Positions 6,877-15,509 of a stretch of DNA of 40,394 bases are shown in pieces. This stretch comes from UBA11524 sp964464815. Its GTDB lineage: Bacteria; Bacillota; Clostridia; Christensenellales; Aristaeellaceae. Under the pieces are notes generated by a model that was given only the letters and a program-made list of their open reading frames with translations, ran no database searches and was not told the DNA's origin. Every line of letters starts with the position of its first letter. Within the stretch, counting starts at the first letter, position 1. The stretch lies in assembly GCA_964464815.1 (NCBI GenBank), contig CAYXHF010000023.1, positions 1 to 40,394 on the forward strand, written 5' to 3'. Made by a program: the position numbers and the translations under genes.

Positions 6877-6905
6877 ATGATACCATAATTCGCACGCGTT
6901 TGCAA
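6877..6905 (-). promoter_or_regulatory. Promoter of the radical SAM gene
   Basis: On the minus strand TTGCAA (6900-6905), 17-base spacer, TATCAT (6877-6882), about 30 bases before the start codon. The remaining sequence up to 7129 holds no clear promoter for the divergent ABC operon. Confidence 0.6.
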
Positions 6906-7129
6906 GACACTTGCGTGCGTTAACCCGGAGGCAGACTTTTTCTGCAAAGAACTTTCCTGAACGTTGATTTTCGTGTCTCCTAATCGGAAAAAGGAAATAG
7001 CAATTTTCGTGGGTCGTTTCATTTCTGGTCGTGGCATGGTAGGATAATGTGCAGGACTTTTCTCTAAGGGAAAATGCCCTGTGCGGACACTGGATTGGTG
7101 TGAAAGATGGAAGGAAACAAGAAGCTGTC

Positions 7130-7804
7130 ATGAGTGAAAGAATTGTCCGATTACTAATTGAATCGTTCCCGAAAATATTGCTGCCGGGTTTGAAAATGAC
7201 CATCCCGCTGACGGTCATTGCGTTTTCTATCGCGATGGTCATTGCCGTGGCGGCGGCCATGATTCAGTATGCCAAGGTGCCGGTGCTGCGCCAGGTGATG
7301 CGCTTTTATGTGTGGGTCGTGCGTGGAACGCCGCTGCTGGTGCAGCTGTTTGTGGTCTTCTACGGCCTGCCGTCGCTGGGCATCATTCTGGATCCCTTTC
7401 CGGCTGCGATTATTGTGTTTTCCATCAACGAGGGCGCGTACTGCGCGGAGACGATGCGTGCGGCGCTGGAATCTGTGCCAGTGGGACAGCTGGAGGCCGG
7501 ATATTGCGTGGGCATGAGCTACATGCAGGTGATGCGCCGCATTGTCCTGCCGCAGGCGTTGCGCACGGCGTTTCCGCCCTTGTCCAACAGCCTGATTGCC
7601 ATGGTCAAGGATACGTCCCTGGCGGCCAACATCACGGTCGCGGAAATGTTCATGGCAACCCAGAAGCTGGTGGCCTATTACTATGAGCCGATGGCGCTCT
7701 ACATCGAGGTAGGCGTGGTTTACCTGCTCTTCTCCACGGTGCTGACGTGGGTGCAGCGCTTTGGCGAAAAGAAGCTGAGTGCATACGGTGCGCAGAAGGA
7801 GTGA
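7130..7804 (+). CDS. Polar amino-acid ABC transporter, permease
   Basis: 224 residues with about five membrane segments. The cytoplasmic coupling loop of HisM/GlnP-type permeases is clear around residues 120-155 (EAGYCVGMSYMQVMRRIVLPQALR), preceded by VVRGTPLLVQLFVVFYGLP. It forms the membrane channel for an amino acid delivered by the binding protein encoded at 8623. The start at 7130 is supported by where family homology begins (MSERIVRLLIESFP); its ribosome site is weak (AAGGA about 14 bases upstream). The frame extends upstream to 7049 without homology. First gene of a three-gene importer operon. Confidence 0.9.
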   Translation: MSERIVRLLIESFPKILLPGLKMTIPLTVIAFSIAMVIAVAAAMIQYAKVPVLRQVMRFYVWVVRGTPLLVQLFVVFYGLPSLGIILDPFPAAIIVFSINEGAYCAETMRAALESVPVGQLEAGYCVGMSYMQVMRRIVLPQALRTAFPPLSNSLIAMVKDTSLAANITVAEMFMATQKLVAYYYEPMALYIEVGVVYLLFSTVLTWVQRFGEKKLSAYGAQKE

Positions 7805-7809
7805 AGGCA

Positions 7810-8556
7810 ATGGCAATGCTGCAAATCAATGACCTTCGCAAGTCCTTCGGCAAGACGGAGGTCCTGCGCGGCGTCAATCTGACGGTGAATGCGGGCGATG
7901 TGATTGCGATTCTTGGCCCGAGTGGCTCGGGCAAGACGACGCTGCTGCGCTGCGTAAACTTTCTGGAACGCGCCGATGGTGGCCAGATGGTCTTTGACGG
8001 CGAGAAATTCGACCTGAACGGCGCGTCGAACCGTGATGTGGCACGCATTCGCCGCAAGACGGCGTTCGTGTTCCAGAATTACAACCTCTTCCGCAACAAG
8101 ACGGCGCTGCAAAACGTGACCGAAGGGCTGATTGTGGCGCGGAAGATGAAAAAGGCAGAGGCGGAGGAAATCGGCCGCAAGCTGCTGGCCAAGGTAGGTC
8201 TGTCCGACCGCTGTGACCACTATCCGGCGCAGCTCTCCGGTGGACAGCAGCAGCGTGTGGCGATTGCCCGTGCGCTGGCGACTGACCCGGAAATTATCTA
8301 CTTTGATGAGCCAACCTCGGCGCTTGACCCGGAGCTGATTGGCGAGGTACTCTCCGTCATGCGCCAATTGGCCGAGGAAGGCATGACCATGCTGGTCGTG
8401 ACGCACGAAATGAACTTCGCGCGCAATGTTTCCAGCCGTGTGGTGTTCATGGAGGATGGCAACATCATCGAGCAGAACACGGCGGAGAATTTCTTCACCA
8501 ATCCGCAGGAGGAGAGAACAAAGGAATTCCTGCGCAAGGTGAACGAACGGGTGTAA
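7810..8556 (+). CDS. Polar amino-acid ABC transporter, ATPase (GlnQ/HisP type)
   Basis: 248 residues. Walker A GPSGSGKTT near residue 37, Q-loop FQNYNLF, signature LSGGQQQR, Walker B IIYFDEPTSALDP and switch His (VVTHEM) are all intact. It energises the permease encoded six bases upstream. AAGGAG at 7796-7801, overlapping the end of the permease gene, lies 8 bases from ATG 7810. The closest named families are GlnQ, ArtP and TcyC; sequence alone does not separate glutamine, arginine and cystine specificity. Confidence 0.92.
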   Translation: MAMLQINDLRKSFGKTEVLRGVNLTVNAGDVIAILGPSGSGKTTLLRCVNFLERADGGQMVFDGEKFDLNGASNRDVARIRRKTAFVFQNYNLFRNKTALQNVTEGLIVARKMKKAEAEEIGRKLLAKVGLSDRCDHYPAQLSGGQQQRVAIARALATDPEIIYFDEPTSALDPELIGEVLSVMRQLAEEGMTMLVVTHEMNFARNVSSRVVFMEDGNIIEQNTAENFFTNPQEERTKEFLRKVNERV

Positions 8557-8622
8557 TTTATTGATGAGAATCCGGTAAGTCCGGTTTTTCATAGAGCATG
8601 GAAACCGAAAGGAGCAAAAAAG

Positions 8623-9429
8623 ATGATGAAGAAGCTGATGGCACTGGCGCTGTCCCTGCTGATGCTGCTGGGCGTTTGCTCGGCCGAGGAAAAGAAGGAC
8701 CAGCTGGCCCGTATTCAGGAAAAGGGCGAGATTGTGGTGGCGACGGAAGGCACGTGGGCACCGTGGACGTACACGGATGAAAACGGCGTGCTGGTTGGCT
8801 TTGACGTGGAGGTCGCTGCGGCGATTGCCGAAAAGCTGGGCGTCAAGGCGACGTTTGTGACCGTGGAATGGGACGGCATCCTGGCGGGTATCGACTCCGG
8901 CCGCTATGACATTGCCGCCAACGGCATTGACGTGACCGATGCGCGTTCGGAAAAGTACAATTTCACCACGCCCTATGCCTACAACCGCACGGCGCTGGTC
9001 GTTCGTGGCAGCAATGAGGAAATCAAGTCCTTCACGGATTTGAAGGGCAAGAAGACGGCCAACTCCATCGCCAGCACGTACATGATTCTGGCCGAGGAAT
9101 ACGGCGCGGAAGCGATTGGCGTGGATACGCTGGATCAGACGATTATGCAGATCATGACTGGCCGCGCGGATGCGACGCTCAACAGCGAGGTGTCCATTGC
9201 CTACTACATGCAGCAGCGCCCGGACACGGATATCAAGATTGTCGCCCTGACCGAGGAGGCGAATCTGGTCGCCATTCCCACGCGCAAGACGGCTGACAAC
9301 GACAGCGCCTCCCTGCTGGCGGCGATTGACGAAGCGATTGCCGAGCTGCGCGAGGAAGGCAAGCTGGCCGAAATCTCCATCAAGTACTTTGGCCGCGACA
9401 TCACCAAGGAAACGGTGGACGCCGAATAA
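8623..9429 (+). CDS. Amino-acid ABC transporter substrate-binding protein (SBP_bac_3)
   Basis: 268 residues. A signal peptide covers about residues 1-21, ending GVCSA-EE; the Cys lacks a good lipobox (Val before it), so either a lipoprotein or a released protein is possible. The family 3 binding-protein fold follows: GEIVVATEGTWAPWTYTDENG, LVGFDVEVAAAIAEKLG, WDGILAGIDSGRYDI and FTTPYAYNRTALVV. These place it with GlnH/ArtJ/FliY. The Tyr/Asp-rich ligand region does not settle the substrate. AAAGGAG is 8 bases upstream. A small GC hairpin with five T (about 8571-8589) sits between the ATPase gene and this one and could trim or protect transcripts. Confidence 0.9.
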   Translation: MMKKLMALALSLLMLLGVCSAEEKKDQLARIQEKGEIVVATEGTWAPWTYTDENGVLVGFDVEVAAAIAEKLGVKATFVTVEWDGILAGIDSGRYDIAANGIDVTDARSEKYNFTTPYAYNRTALVVRGSNEEIKSFTDLKGKKTANSIASTYMILAEEYGAEAIGVDTLDQTIMQIMTGRADATLNSEVSIAYYMQQRPDTDIKIVALTEEANLVAIPTRKTADNDSASLLAAIDEAIAELREEGKLAEISIKYFGRDITKETVDAE

Positions 9430-9433
9430 CGAA

Positions 9434-9476
9434 AACGCCCTGGACAAGCTGGCAAACAGCAGCTGTCCAGGGCGTT
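9434..9476. terminator. Terminator between convergent genes
   Basis: A 13-bp perfect stem AACGCCCTGGACA / TGTCCAGGGCGTT with extra inner pairing. T-runs are short on both sides (TTCTCT on plus, GTTTTC on minus). It separates the ABC operon from the convergent EamA gene and probably works both ways. Confidence 0.75.
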
Positions 9477-9489
9477 CTCTATACAAGCA

Positions 9490-10356
9490 TCATGCGGCCA
9501 GGTAGGCACCCACGGCCATAAGGAGCAGCGCCAGCACATACATGCCACCCGGCAGCTGACGGAAAATCAGCAGCGACAGGAGGGCTGAAATGAACGGCGC
9601 GACGGCGTAATACGCGCTGGTGCGTGCTGCACCCAGAAAACGCTGGGCGTAGACGTAAAAGTAAATGCTCAGCCCATAGGCCACAAACCCGACCAACAGC
9701 ACGCAGGGAATCGTCCACCAAAGGGGAAGTGATTCGCCAATCAACAGGCCGATGAGAACCGAGCCGAGGCCGGAGAAGGTGCCCTTGAGCAGCACGATTT
9801 CCAGCGGGTCGCAGCAGGAAAGCTTACGCGTGCAGTTATTTTCAAAGCCCCAGCAAACCGCCGCCAGCAGCACCAGCAGCGAGCCGGAGGAGAATTGCAG
9901 GCTGGACATATCCTCGAAGGACAAAAGTGCGCAGGAGAGCGTGACGAGCACAATCGCAAGCCATAGGCGCGGAGAAATGGCCTCCCGGAAGACGCACAGG
10001 GCGATGATGGCGGTGGCGACAATCTCAAAGTTGTTCAGCAGCGCGGCGTTGGCGGCGGTTGTCGCATTCAGGCCCAGCATCAGGCAGATGGGCGCGGCAA
10101 TATCCAGCACAATCATGGCGATGGTGTAGGGCAGGAGCGCACGGGTCAGGTGCGACTCCTTCGCCGGTACGCCACGTCCACGACGAATCAGCCCCATGAT
10201 GCCCATGCCAAGGCCAGCGCCCAGATACAAAAAGCCTGCCATGAGCGTTGGCGGCACATGGGATAAAAGGAGCTTGGAAAACGGTGCGTTCAGGGCATAG
10301 AGCGCGGCGGCCAGAAGCGCCAATGCAATGCCACGGCGAGAAGCAGATTTCTCCAT
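9490..10356 (-). CDS. EamA-type (DMT superfamily) metabolite transporter
   Basis: 288 residues with ten predicted membrane segments arranged as two EamA repeats. The first begins GIALALLAAALYALNAPFSK, and the second begins near SSGSLLVLLAAVCWGFENN with the conserved Trp-Gly. Family members move small metabolites, often exporting amino acids or precursors; the substrate cannot be read here. GGAGG stands six bases before ATG 10356. The gene is alone behind its own promoter. Confidence 0.88.
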   Translation of the reverse strand: MEKSASRRGIALALLAAALYALNAPFSKLLLSHVPPTLMAGFLYLGAGLGMGIMGLIRRGRGVPAKESHLTRALLPYTIAMIVLDIAAPICLMLGLNATTAANAALLNNFEIVATAIIALCVFREAISPRLWLAIVLVTLSCALLSFEDMSSLQFSSGSLLVLLAAVCWGFENNCTRKLSCCDPLEIVLLKGTFSGLGSVLIGLLIGESLPLWWTIPCVLLVGFVAYGLSIYFYVYAQRFLGAARTSAYYAVAPFISALLSLLIFRQLPGGMYVLALLLMAVGAYLAA

Positions 10357-10389
10357 AAAATTCCTCCGGAAATCGGAATAGTTACAAGC

Positions 10390-10418
10390 ATCATAGAGGA
10401 AAATGACGCGTTTGTCAA
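10390..10418 (-). promoter_or_regulatory. Promoter of the EamA transporter
   Basis: On the minus strand TTGACA (10413-10418), 17-base spacer, TATGAT (10390-10395), one base short of full consensus. Confidence 0.82.
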
Positions 10419-10550
10419 GCACAGGCAAAAAAGCCCGGAAGGAAAAGGAAAAATGACGCTTTGTCGCGCAAAATAACATGATGATTTAGGAATAAAGTCA
10501 ACCATTTTGCCGAATTGCAGAAATTCATTCGTTTTTTTTAGAAAATCCCT

Positions 10551-10578
10551 TTGCATAATCCGAAAAATGCTGTATAAT
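10551..10578 (+). promoter_or_regulatory. Promoter of the PRPP synthetase gene
   Basis: TTGCAT (10551-10556), 16-base spacer, TATAAT (10573-10578). The leader to the GTG start is about 70 nt. No purine riboswitch core is recognisable in it. Confidence 0.72.
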
Positions 10579-10652
10579 AGGAAAGGCACAGCATGACTGT
10601 GGAGCACACTACGCCCTGAAAATGACACATGACGGAATGAGGTTGATGGTCT

Positions 10653-11858
10653 GTGACGGACTTTGTGAGCACTTGGAATGAAGAATCTTTTCTGACGACG
10701 CCTGTTGGCCCGCTGGGCTTGATTGCCATGCGCGGTACGGAAGAAATGGGCGCCAAGGTAAATCAGTGGCTGCTCAAGTGGCGCCGCTATACGGAAGAAA
10801 CGCTGCCGGGCGACATGTCCACGACGCCTGGCATGGGCCGCGAGGACTTCCTCGTGCGCGCAACCTGCCCGCGCTTTGGCAATGGCGAAGGCAAGGGTCT
10901 GATTAAGGAGTCTGTACGCGGTCTGGACCTGTACATCCTCTGCGATGTCGGCGCGTACAACTGCACCTACGACATGTACGGCCACCAGGTCCCCATGTCG
11001 CCCGATGACCACTACATGGACTTGAAGCGCACCATTGCTGCTGTTGGCGGCAAGGCCAAGCGCATCACGGTCATCATGCCCCTGCTCTACGGCGGCCGTC
11101 AGCATCGCCGCAGCGCGCGTGAGAGCCTGGACTGCGCACTGATGCTCCAGGAGCTGCACCGCATGGGCGTGAACAACATCATCACCTTCGATGCGCATGA
11201 CCCGCGTGTCGTCAATGCGATTCCTGAAGGCGGCTTTGAGTCCGTCATGCCCAGCTACCAGATCTTCAAGGCACTGCTCAAGCGCCGCAAGGATTTGCAG
11301 CTGGACAAGGAGCACCTGATGATCTGCTCTCCGGACGAGGGCGCGCTGGATCGCAACATTTTCTACGCTTCTGTTCTGGGCGTGGATATGGGCATGTTCT
11401 ATAAGCGCCGCGACTACACGCGCATCGTCAATGGCCGCAACCCGATTGTGGCGCATGAATACATGGGCAAGGAAGTCAACGGCAAGGACGTGTTCGTGGC
11501 CGACGACATTCTGTCCTCTGGCGAATCCATGATTGAAGTGGCGCGCCACCTGAAGGAGCTGAAGGCCAACCGCATCTTCGCGGCTGTTACCTTCCCGCTG
11601 TTCACCAACGGTCTGGATCTCTACCAGAAGAGCTACGAGGAAGGTCTGATTGATGGCGTTATCTCCACCAACCTGACCTACCGCACGCCGGAGCTGCGCA
11701 ATGCGCCCTGGTTCATCGAAGCGGACATGAGCAAGTACATCTCCTACATCATCGCTTCTCTGAACCACGACCGTTCGCTGTCCAAGCTCCTGGATCCCTC
11801 GGATCGCGTACACAATCTGCTGCACCGCTACAATCTGGAACAGCAGGGAAATCAGTAA
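10653..11858 (+). CDS. Ribose-phosphate pyrophosphokinase, long form
   Basis: 401 residues from a GTG start with GAGG ten bases upstream. It makes PRPP from ribose 5-phosphate and ATP for purine, pyrimidine, His and Trp synthesis. Family features are the paired phosphoribosyltransferase domains, the segment RITVIMPLLYGGRQHRR, ITFDAHDPR, and the PRPP-binding loop VFVADDILSSGESM near residue 286. Classical Prs is about 315 residues and reads YARQDR in the flexible loop. This form has extra N-terminal (about 40) and C-terminal (about 45) sequence and YGGRQHRR instead. It matches a longer clostridial class of annotated PRPP synthetases. It is monocistronic between a strong promoter and a terminator. 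Confidence 0.85.
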   Translation: MTDFVSTWNEESFLTTPVGPLGLIAMRGTEEMGAKVNQWLLKWRRYTEETLPGDMSTTPGMGREDFLVRATCPRFGNGEGKGLIKESVRGLDLYILCDVGAYNCTYDMYGHQVPMSPDDHYMDLKRTIAAVGGKAKRITVIMPLLYGGRQHRRSARESLDCALMLQELHRMGVNNIITFDAHDPRVVNAIPEGGFESVMPSYQIFKALLKRRKDLQLDKEHLMICSPDEGALDRNIFYASVLGVDMGMFYKRRDYTRIVNGRNPIVAHEYMGKEVNGKDVFVADDILSSGESMIEVARHLKELKANRIFAAVTFPLFTNGLDLYQKSYEEGLIDGVISTNLTYRTPELRNAPWFIEADMSKYISYIIASLNHDRSLSKLLDPSDRVHNLLHRYNLEQQGNQ

Positions 11859-11903
11859 GCGAAATCGGATATAGGTACGTGGCGGATGCATCCGCTGCGT
11901 TTT

Positions 11904-11943
11904 CCCCCAGTCATCGCCGGAAAGGGCGAAGGCTGGGGGTTTT
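11904..11943 (+). terminator. Terminator after the PRPP synthetase gene
   Basis: CCCCCAG (11904-11910) pairs with CTGGGGG (11933-11939), followed by four T. A small inner stem is possible. A separate short palindrome (GCGGATGCATCCGC, 11883-11896) lies just before it. Confidence 0.85.
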
Positions 11944-12094
11944 CGTGTGGGGAAGAAAAGTGCTGCTTGGACGCTTTGGTCAGAGGCTGGCGGGATAGGT
12001 ATGTTTTCCCCCGCTTGGCGTGAATTTTTTCGGCAAGTTGGTGGAAGGTTTTGTCATTGTTTGTCGCCACCCCATTTCCCGCACAGCCGCCCTA
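11944..12094. other. Intergenic stretch, no gene seen
   Basis: Between the terminator and the next promoter there is no frame with a ribosome site on either strand and no structured RNA I recognise. Confidence 0.5.
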
Positions 12095-12123
12095 TTGCAT
12101 CATTAGGCAATTTGTGGTATTAT
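12095..12123 (+). promoter_or_regulatory. Promoter of the GtrB-like glycosyltransferase and HerA-like ATPase
   Basis: TTGCAT (12095-12100), 17-base spacer, TATTAT (12118-12123). It leaves an unusually long leader of about 185 nt before the start codon at 12317. Confidence 0.65.
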
Positions 12124-12129
12124 AAAGCG

Positions 12130-12300
12130 AGAAAAAGGCGGTGGAATCTCCCGGCGCCTTGCAGTGGAACAGGGAAATCGCTGAATCATTCGGCAGCACG
12201 CTAACGGCTGAATTTCAGGCATCTGGTTCTTGCAGAAATTCCGCTCGTTATCGTACCACATCGTTGATTCAGAGCGTCCTGACAAATCAGTAAGCAGCAT
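12130..12300 (+). other. Long 5' leader without recognised RNA element
   Basis: About 170 nt between the promoter and the ribosome site of the glycosyltransferase gene. It contains no open frame with a ribosome site, no terminator hairpin, and no T-box or riboswitch core that I recognise. It may simply be untranslated leader, or hold an unknown regulatory RNA. Confidence 0.35.
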
Positions 12301-12316
12301 AGGAGGTGCTGAAAAA

Positions 12317-13303
12317 ATGCGTGAAAAGCCCGTTTTATATATTGTGATTCCGTGCTATAATGAAGAAAAGGTGCTGCCCATTACCAGCGGTATGTTTCGC
12401 CAGAAAATCCGCGAGCTGACCGAGAAGGGCAAAATTAGCGACAAGAGCCGCGTTCTGTTCGTCAATGACGGCAGCAAGGACAAGACGTGGGAGATTATCA
12501 CCCAGCTGTCCGAAAGCGACCCGTGCTTTCAGGGCATCGCGCAGAGCCGCAACCGTGGCCACCAAAAGGCGGTTTGGGCCGGCATGATGGAGGCCAAGGA
12601 TCGCTGCGATATCACCATCAGTATTGACTGCGACGGACAGGATGATATCAATGCCATGGATGAAATGGTGGATGCCTACCTGAACGGATGCGAAATCGTC
12701 TACGGCGTGCGCTCCAAGCGCGATACGGATACCTTCTTCAAGCGCTTCACGGCAGAGGGGTTCTATAAGCTGCTCAACGCCATGGGCGCGGAGGTCGTCT
12801 ACAACCATGCGGATTATCGCCTGATTTCCAGCCGCGCGTTGCAGGAATTGGCCAAGTTCAAGGAGGTCAACCTCTACCTGCGCGGTATGGTGCCACTGGT
12901 TGGATTCCAGTCCACCAGCGTCTATTATGAGCGCCATGAGCGCATTGCGGGCGAAAGCCACTATCCGCTCAAGAAAATGCTGGCGCTGGCCTTTGACGGC
13001 ATCACCAGCTTGTCGGTCAAGCCGATCCGGATGGTCTTCACGGTGGGCCTGATTATGATGCTGTTGTCATGCGTGGGCATCCTGTGGGCCGTGATTGCGG
13101 CGCTGTGTGGTCACTCGGTGGCTGGCTGGGCGTCGCTGGCGTGTATCGTGTGCCTGGTGGGCGGTGTGCAGTGCCTGTCCATGGGCATTATTGGCGAATA
13201 TATCGGGAAAATCTATCTGGAAGTGAAGCAGCGCCCGCGCTATATCCTCTCCGAAAAGACGGAGGAAATGGCGGAGGATGCAGAGAAAATCACGGAGCAG
13301 TAA
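12317..13303 (+). CDS. GtrB/DPM1-like family 2 glycosyltransferase, membrane-anchored
   Basis: 328 residues. The GT-A domain shows YIVIPCYNEEKVLP, FVNDGSKDKTW, SRNRGHQKAVWAGM and the metal-binding ISIDCDGQDD near residue 106. Two C-terminal membrane segments (about 235-260 and 268-295) follow, then a soluble tail. This architecture is that of undecaprenyl-phosphate glucosyl- or N-acetylglucosaminyl-transferases (GtrB, YkoT, CsbB), which load a sugar onto the lipid carrier on the inner face for later transfer to wall polymers. AGGAGGTG lies 8 bases before ATG 12317. No GtrA flippase or polytopic transferase is adjacent, so the acceptor is unknown. Confidence 0.88.
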   Translation: MREKPVLYIVIPCYNEEKVLPITSGMFRQKIRELTEKGKISDKSRVLFVNDGSKDKTWEIITQLSESDPCFQGIAQSRNRGHQKAVWAGMMEAKDRCDITISIDCDGQDDINAMDEMVDAYLNGCEIVYGVRSKRDTDTFFKRFTAEGFYKLLNAMGAEVVYNHADYRLISSRALQELAKFKEVNLYLRGMVPLVGFQSTSVYYERHERIAGESHYPLKKMLALAFDGITSLSVKPIRMVFTVGLIMMLLSCVGILWAVIAALCGHSVAGWASLACIVCLVGGVQCLSMGIIGEYIGKIYLEVKQRPRYILSEKTEEMAEDAEKITEQ

Positions 13304-13345
13304 CATCGGCAAAACAGGAAACACACAGGGAAAGGGAGAGACAAC

Positions 13346-15448
13346 ATGCTGTACGAGGGAAAAATCTGGGTTGGTACGGGCGAAAAACCGGTCTGCCTGC
13401 TGCCGCAGATGGCCAATCGTCATGGCCTGATTGCGGGCGCCACGGGAACAGGGAAGACGGTTTCCCTGAAGGTGCTGGCAGAAGGCTTTTCGGAGATGGG
13501 TGTGCCGGTCTTTCTGGCGGACGTCAAGGGCGACCTTGCGGGCATGGTGGAGGTCGGGACGCACAGTGATGCCATCGGCAAGCGGCTGGTGGAATGCGGC
13601 GTGCCGTCCTTTGAGTACCGCGCATTCCCGACGGAGTTCTGGGATGTGTTCGGCAAGGAAGGCCATCCGGTTCGCACGACGGTGAGCGAAATGGGCCCGG
13701 TGCTGCTTTCGCGCCTGATGGGACTGAACGAAACGCAGTCGGGCGTGATGAGCATCATCTTCCGCGTGGCAGATGATGAAAACATGCTGCTGCTGGACCT
13801 GAAGGATTTGAAAGCCATGCTGGCTTACGTCGGGGAGCATGCCAAGGACTACACGCTGGATTACGGTAATGTGTCCATGGCCTCCATCGGGGCGATTCAG
13901 CGTGCCGTGGCAATGATTGAGGATGAAGGCGGCAACGAGTTTTTCGGCGAACCGGCGCTCAATATCGCCGACTGGATGCGCCTGGACGAAAGCGGCCGCG
14001 GCGTGATTAACATTCTGGCGGCAGATGTGCTGTATCGCAAGCCGCGACTCTACTCGACCTTCCTGCTGTGGATGCTGTCGGAGCTGTATGAGCTGCTGCC
14101 TGAATGTGGCGATTTGGAGAAGCCGCGCATGGTGTTCTTCTTCGACGAGGCGCACCTGCTCTTTGACGATTGCCCCAAGGCGCTGCTGGAGACGCTGGAG
14201 CAGGTCGTGCGCCTGATTCGCTCCAAGGGCGTGGGTGTGTATTTCATCACGCAGAATCCCTGCGATATTCCGATGTCCATTTTGGGGCAGCTGGGCAACC
14301 GCATTCAGCATGCCCTGCGTGCCTATACGCCCCTGGATCAGAAGGCCGTCAAGACGGCGGCCATGACCTTCCGGGCGAATGACGCCTTTGACACGGCTGA
14401 GGCCATCACGACCCTGAAAACGGGTGAGGCGCTGGTGTCCTTCCTCGATGCGGACGGCGCGCCCTGCGTGGTGGAACGCGCGACCATTCTGCCGCCGCAA
14501 AGTGCGATGCATGCCATTGATGAGCAGGCTCGTGCGGCATGCATGGAGAATAGCGCCTTCCGTGGCGTGTACGATACCATCGTTGACCGCGTGTCGGCGT
14601 ATGAGATGCTGGCTGGTGTCTTCCAGGCACAGCCGACGCCCGTGCTGCAAATGCCGACGGCCACGCCGCAGCCCGTGATTACCACGGCACAGCCGACGGT
14701 CAGCCGTCCGCAGGCATTCCTGACGTTTGACCCGCAGACGGGACGCTATGTGCAGAGCATGCAGGAAGTGACGAGTACGCCGACCGTGACGACAACTGCG
14801 ACCGTGCCGACGGCTGCGACCGTGCCGACGACTGCGGCCGTGACGACGGCTGCGACCATGCCGACGGCTGCGACCGTGCCGACGGCTGCGACCATGCCGG
14901 AAGCATCGGTTGGTGGCACGCCGCGTCCGGCATGGATGCGCGAGGAGACGGTTGCACGTCCTGCATGGCAGACGGAAAAGCAAAGCGTGCCGACGATGGC
15001 GGTGCAGCAAGCGCCGGTTGCTCCGGCTGTGCCGGTAGCGCCGACTGCTCCGGCAGCTTCGGATACGGCGGTGCAGCAGATGCTCGTCATGGTCTATGAC
15101 CCGACCAGCGGACAGTACGTGCAGAAGCAGATGGCCATGCAGCTTGACCCGGCGACGGGCAATTATGTGCCTGTGCAGACCGCCGCGCCGATGAGCAAGG
15201 CAGAGCAGAAGGAGTTGGAAAAGCAGCGCAAGGCCGCCGAGAAAGCGGAGAAGGAGCGCCAAGCGGAAGAACGTCGCCAGCGTGCCGATGAACTGCGCGA
15301 GGAGCGTGCTGAACGTGCCCGCAAGAACGATTCGGTGCTGGGACGCATTCAGAACACGGCCATTAACACGGCCACACGCGAAGTCACCCGCACGGTGACG
15401 CGTGGACTGCTGGGCGGTATTTCGGGACTGTTCGGCGGGAAGAAGTAA
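13346..15448 (+). CDS. HerA/DUF853 (YjgR)-type ATPase with repeat-rich C-terminal extension
   Basis: 700 residues. The N-terminal 420 or so form the DUF853 ATPase of the HerA/FtsK class: Walker A GATGTGKT (31-38), LADVKGDLAG near 54, Walker B MVFFFDEAH (262-270), and the conserved FITQNPCDIPMSILGQLGNR. Members such as E. coli YjgR are about 500 residues and of unknown role; HerA relatives translocate DNA. Here about 190 residues are inserted before the usual charged tail. They consist of a Thr/Ala/Val/Pro tract built from 18-base repeats and three copies of a [FYL]DP-x-x-G-x-YV motif. A Glu/Lys/Arg coiled coil (about 615-665) and a Gly-rich end (GLLGGISGLFGGKK) close the protein. GGGAGAG precedes ATG 13346. 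Confidence 0.85.
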   Translation: MLYEGKIWVGTGEKPVCLLPQMANRHGLIAGATGTGKTVSLKVLAEGFSEMGVPVFLADVKGDLAGMVEVGTHSDAIGKRLVECGVPSFEYRAFPTEFWDVFGKEGHPVRTTVSEMGPVLLSRLMGLNETQSGVMSIIFRVADDENMLLLDLKDLKAMLAYVGEHAKDYTLDYGNVSMASIGAIQRAVAMIEDEGGNEFFGEPALNIADWMRLDESGRGVINILAADVLYRKPRLYSTFLLWMLSELYELLPECGDLEKPRMVFFFDEAHLLFDDCPKALLETLEQVVRLIRSKGVGVYFITQNPCDIPMSILGQLGNRIQHALRAYTPLDQKAVKTAAMTFRANDAFDTAEAITTLKTGEALVSFLDADGAPCVVERATILPPQSAMHAIDEQARAACMENSAFRGVYDTIVDRVSAYEMLAGVFQAQPTPVLQMPTATPQPVITTAQPTVSRPQAFLTFDPQTGRYVQSMQEVTSTPTVTTTATVPTAATVPTTAAVTTAATMPTAATVPTAATMPEASVGGTPRPAWMREETVARPAWQTEKQSVPTMAVQQAPVAPAVPVAPTAPAASDTAVQQMLVMVYDPTSGQYVQKQMAMQLDPATGNYVPVQTAAPMSKAEQKELEKQRKAAEKAEKERQAEERRQRADELREERAERARKNDSVLGRIQNTAINTATREVTRTVTRGLLGGISGLFGGKK
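14795..14899 (+). repeat. 18-bp tandem repeat inside the HerA-like gene
   Basis: Nearly six imperfect copies of an 18-base unit encode TAATVP/TAATMP-type hexapeptides in frame. The unit length keeps the frame if copies are gained or lost, so the tract may vary between strains. Confidence 0.85.
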
Positions 15449-15468
15449 GCGAGAAATTGAGAAAATAG

Positions 15469-15509
15469 AACTGCGGTGCTGTGCGTTGGGGTGCAGCACC
15501 GCAGTTTTT
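15469..15509 (+). terminator. Terminator after the HerA-like ATPase gene
   Basis: A 13-bp perfect stem (15469-15481 with 15494-15506) and five T. Confidence 0.9.

Noticed and set aside
7017..7048. Promoter for the ABC transporter operon (GATAAT near 7043)
   Set aside because: No acceptable -35 at the right spacing; the real promoter is not clear from sequence.
14795..14899. CRISPR-like array
   Set aside because: The repeats are contiguous 18-base units without spacers and keep the reading frame, so this is a coding minisatellite. No other CRISPR-like pattern was found.
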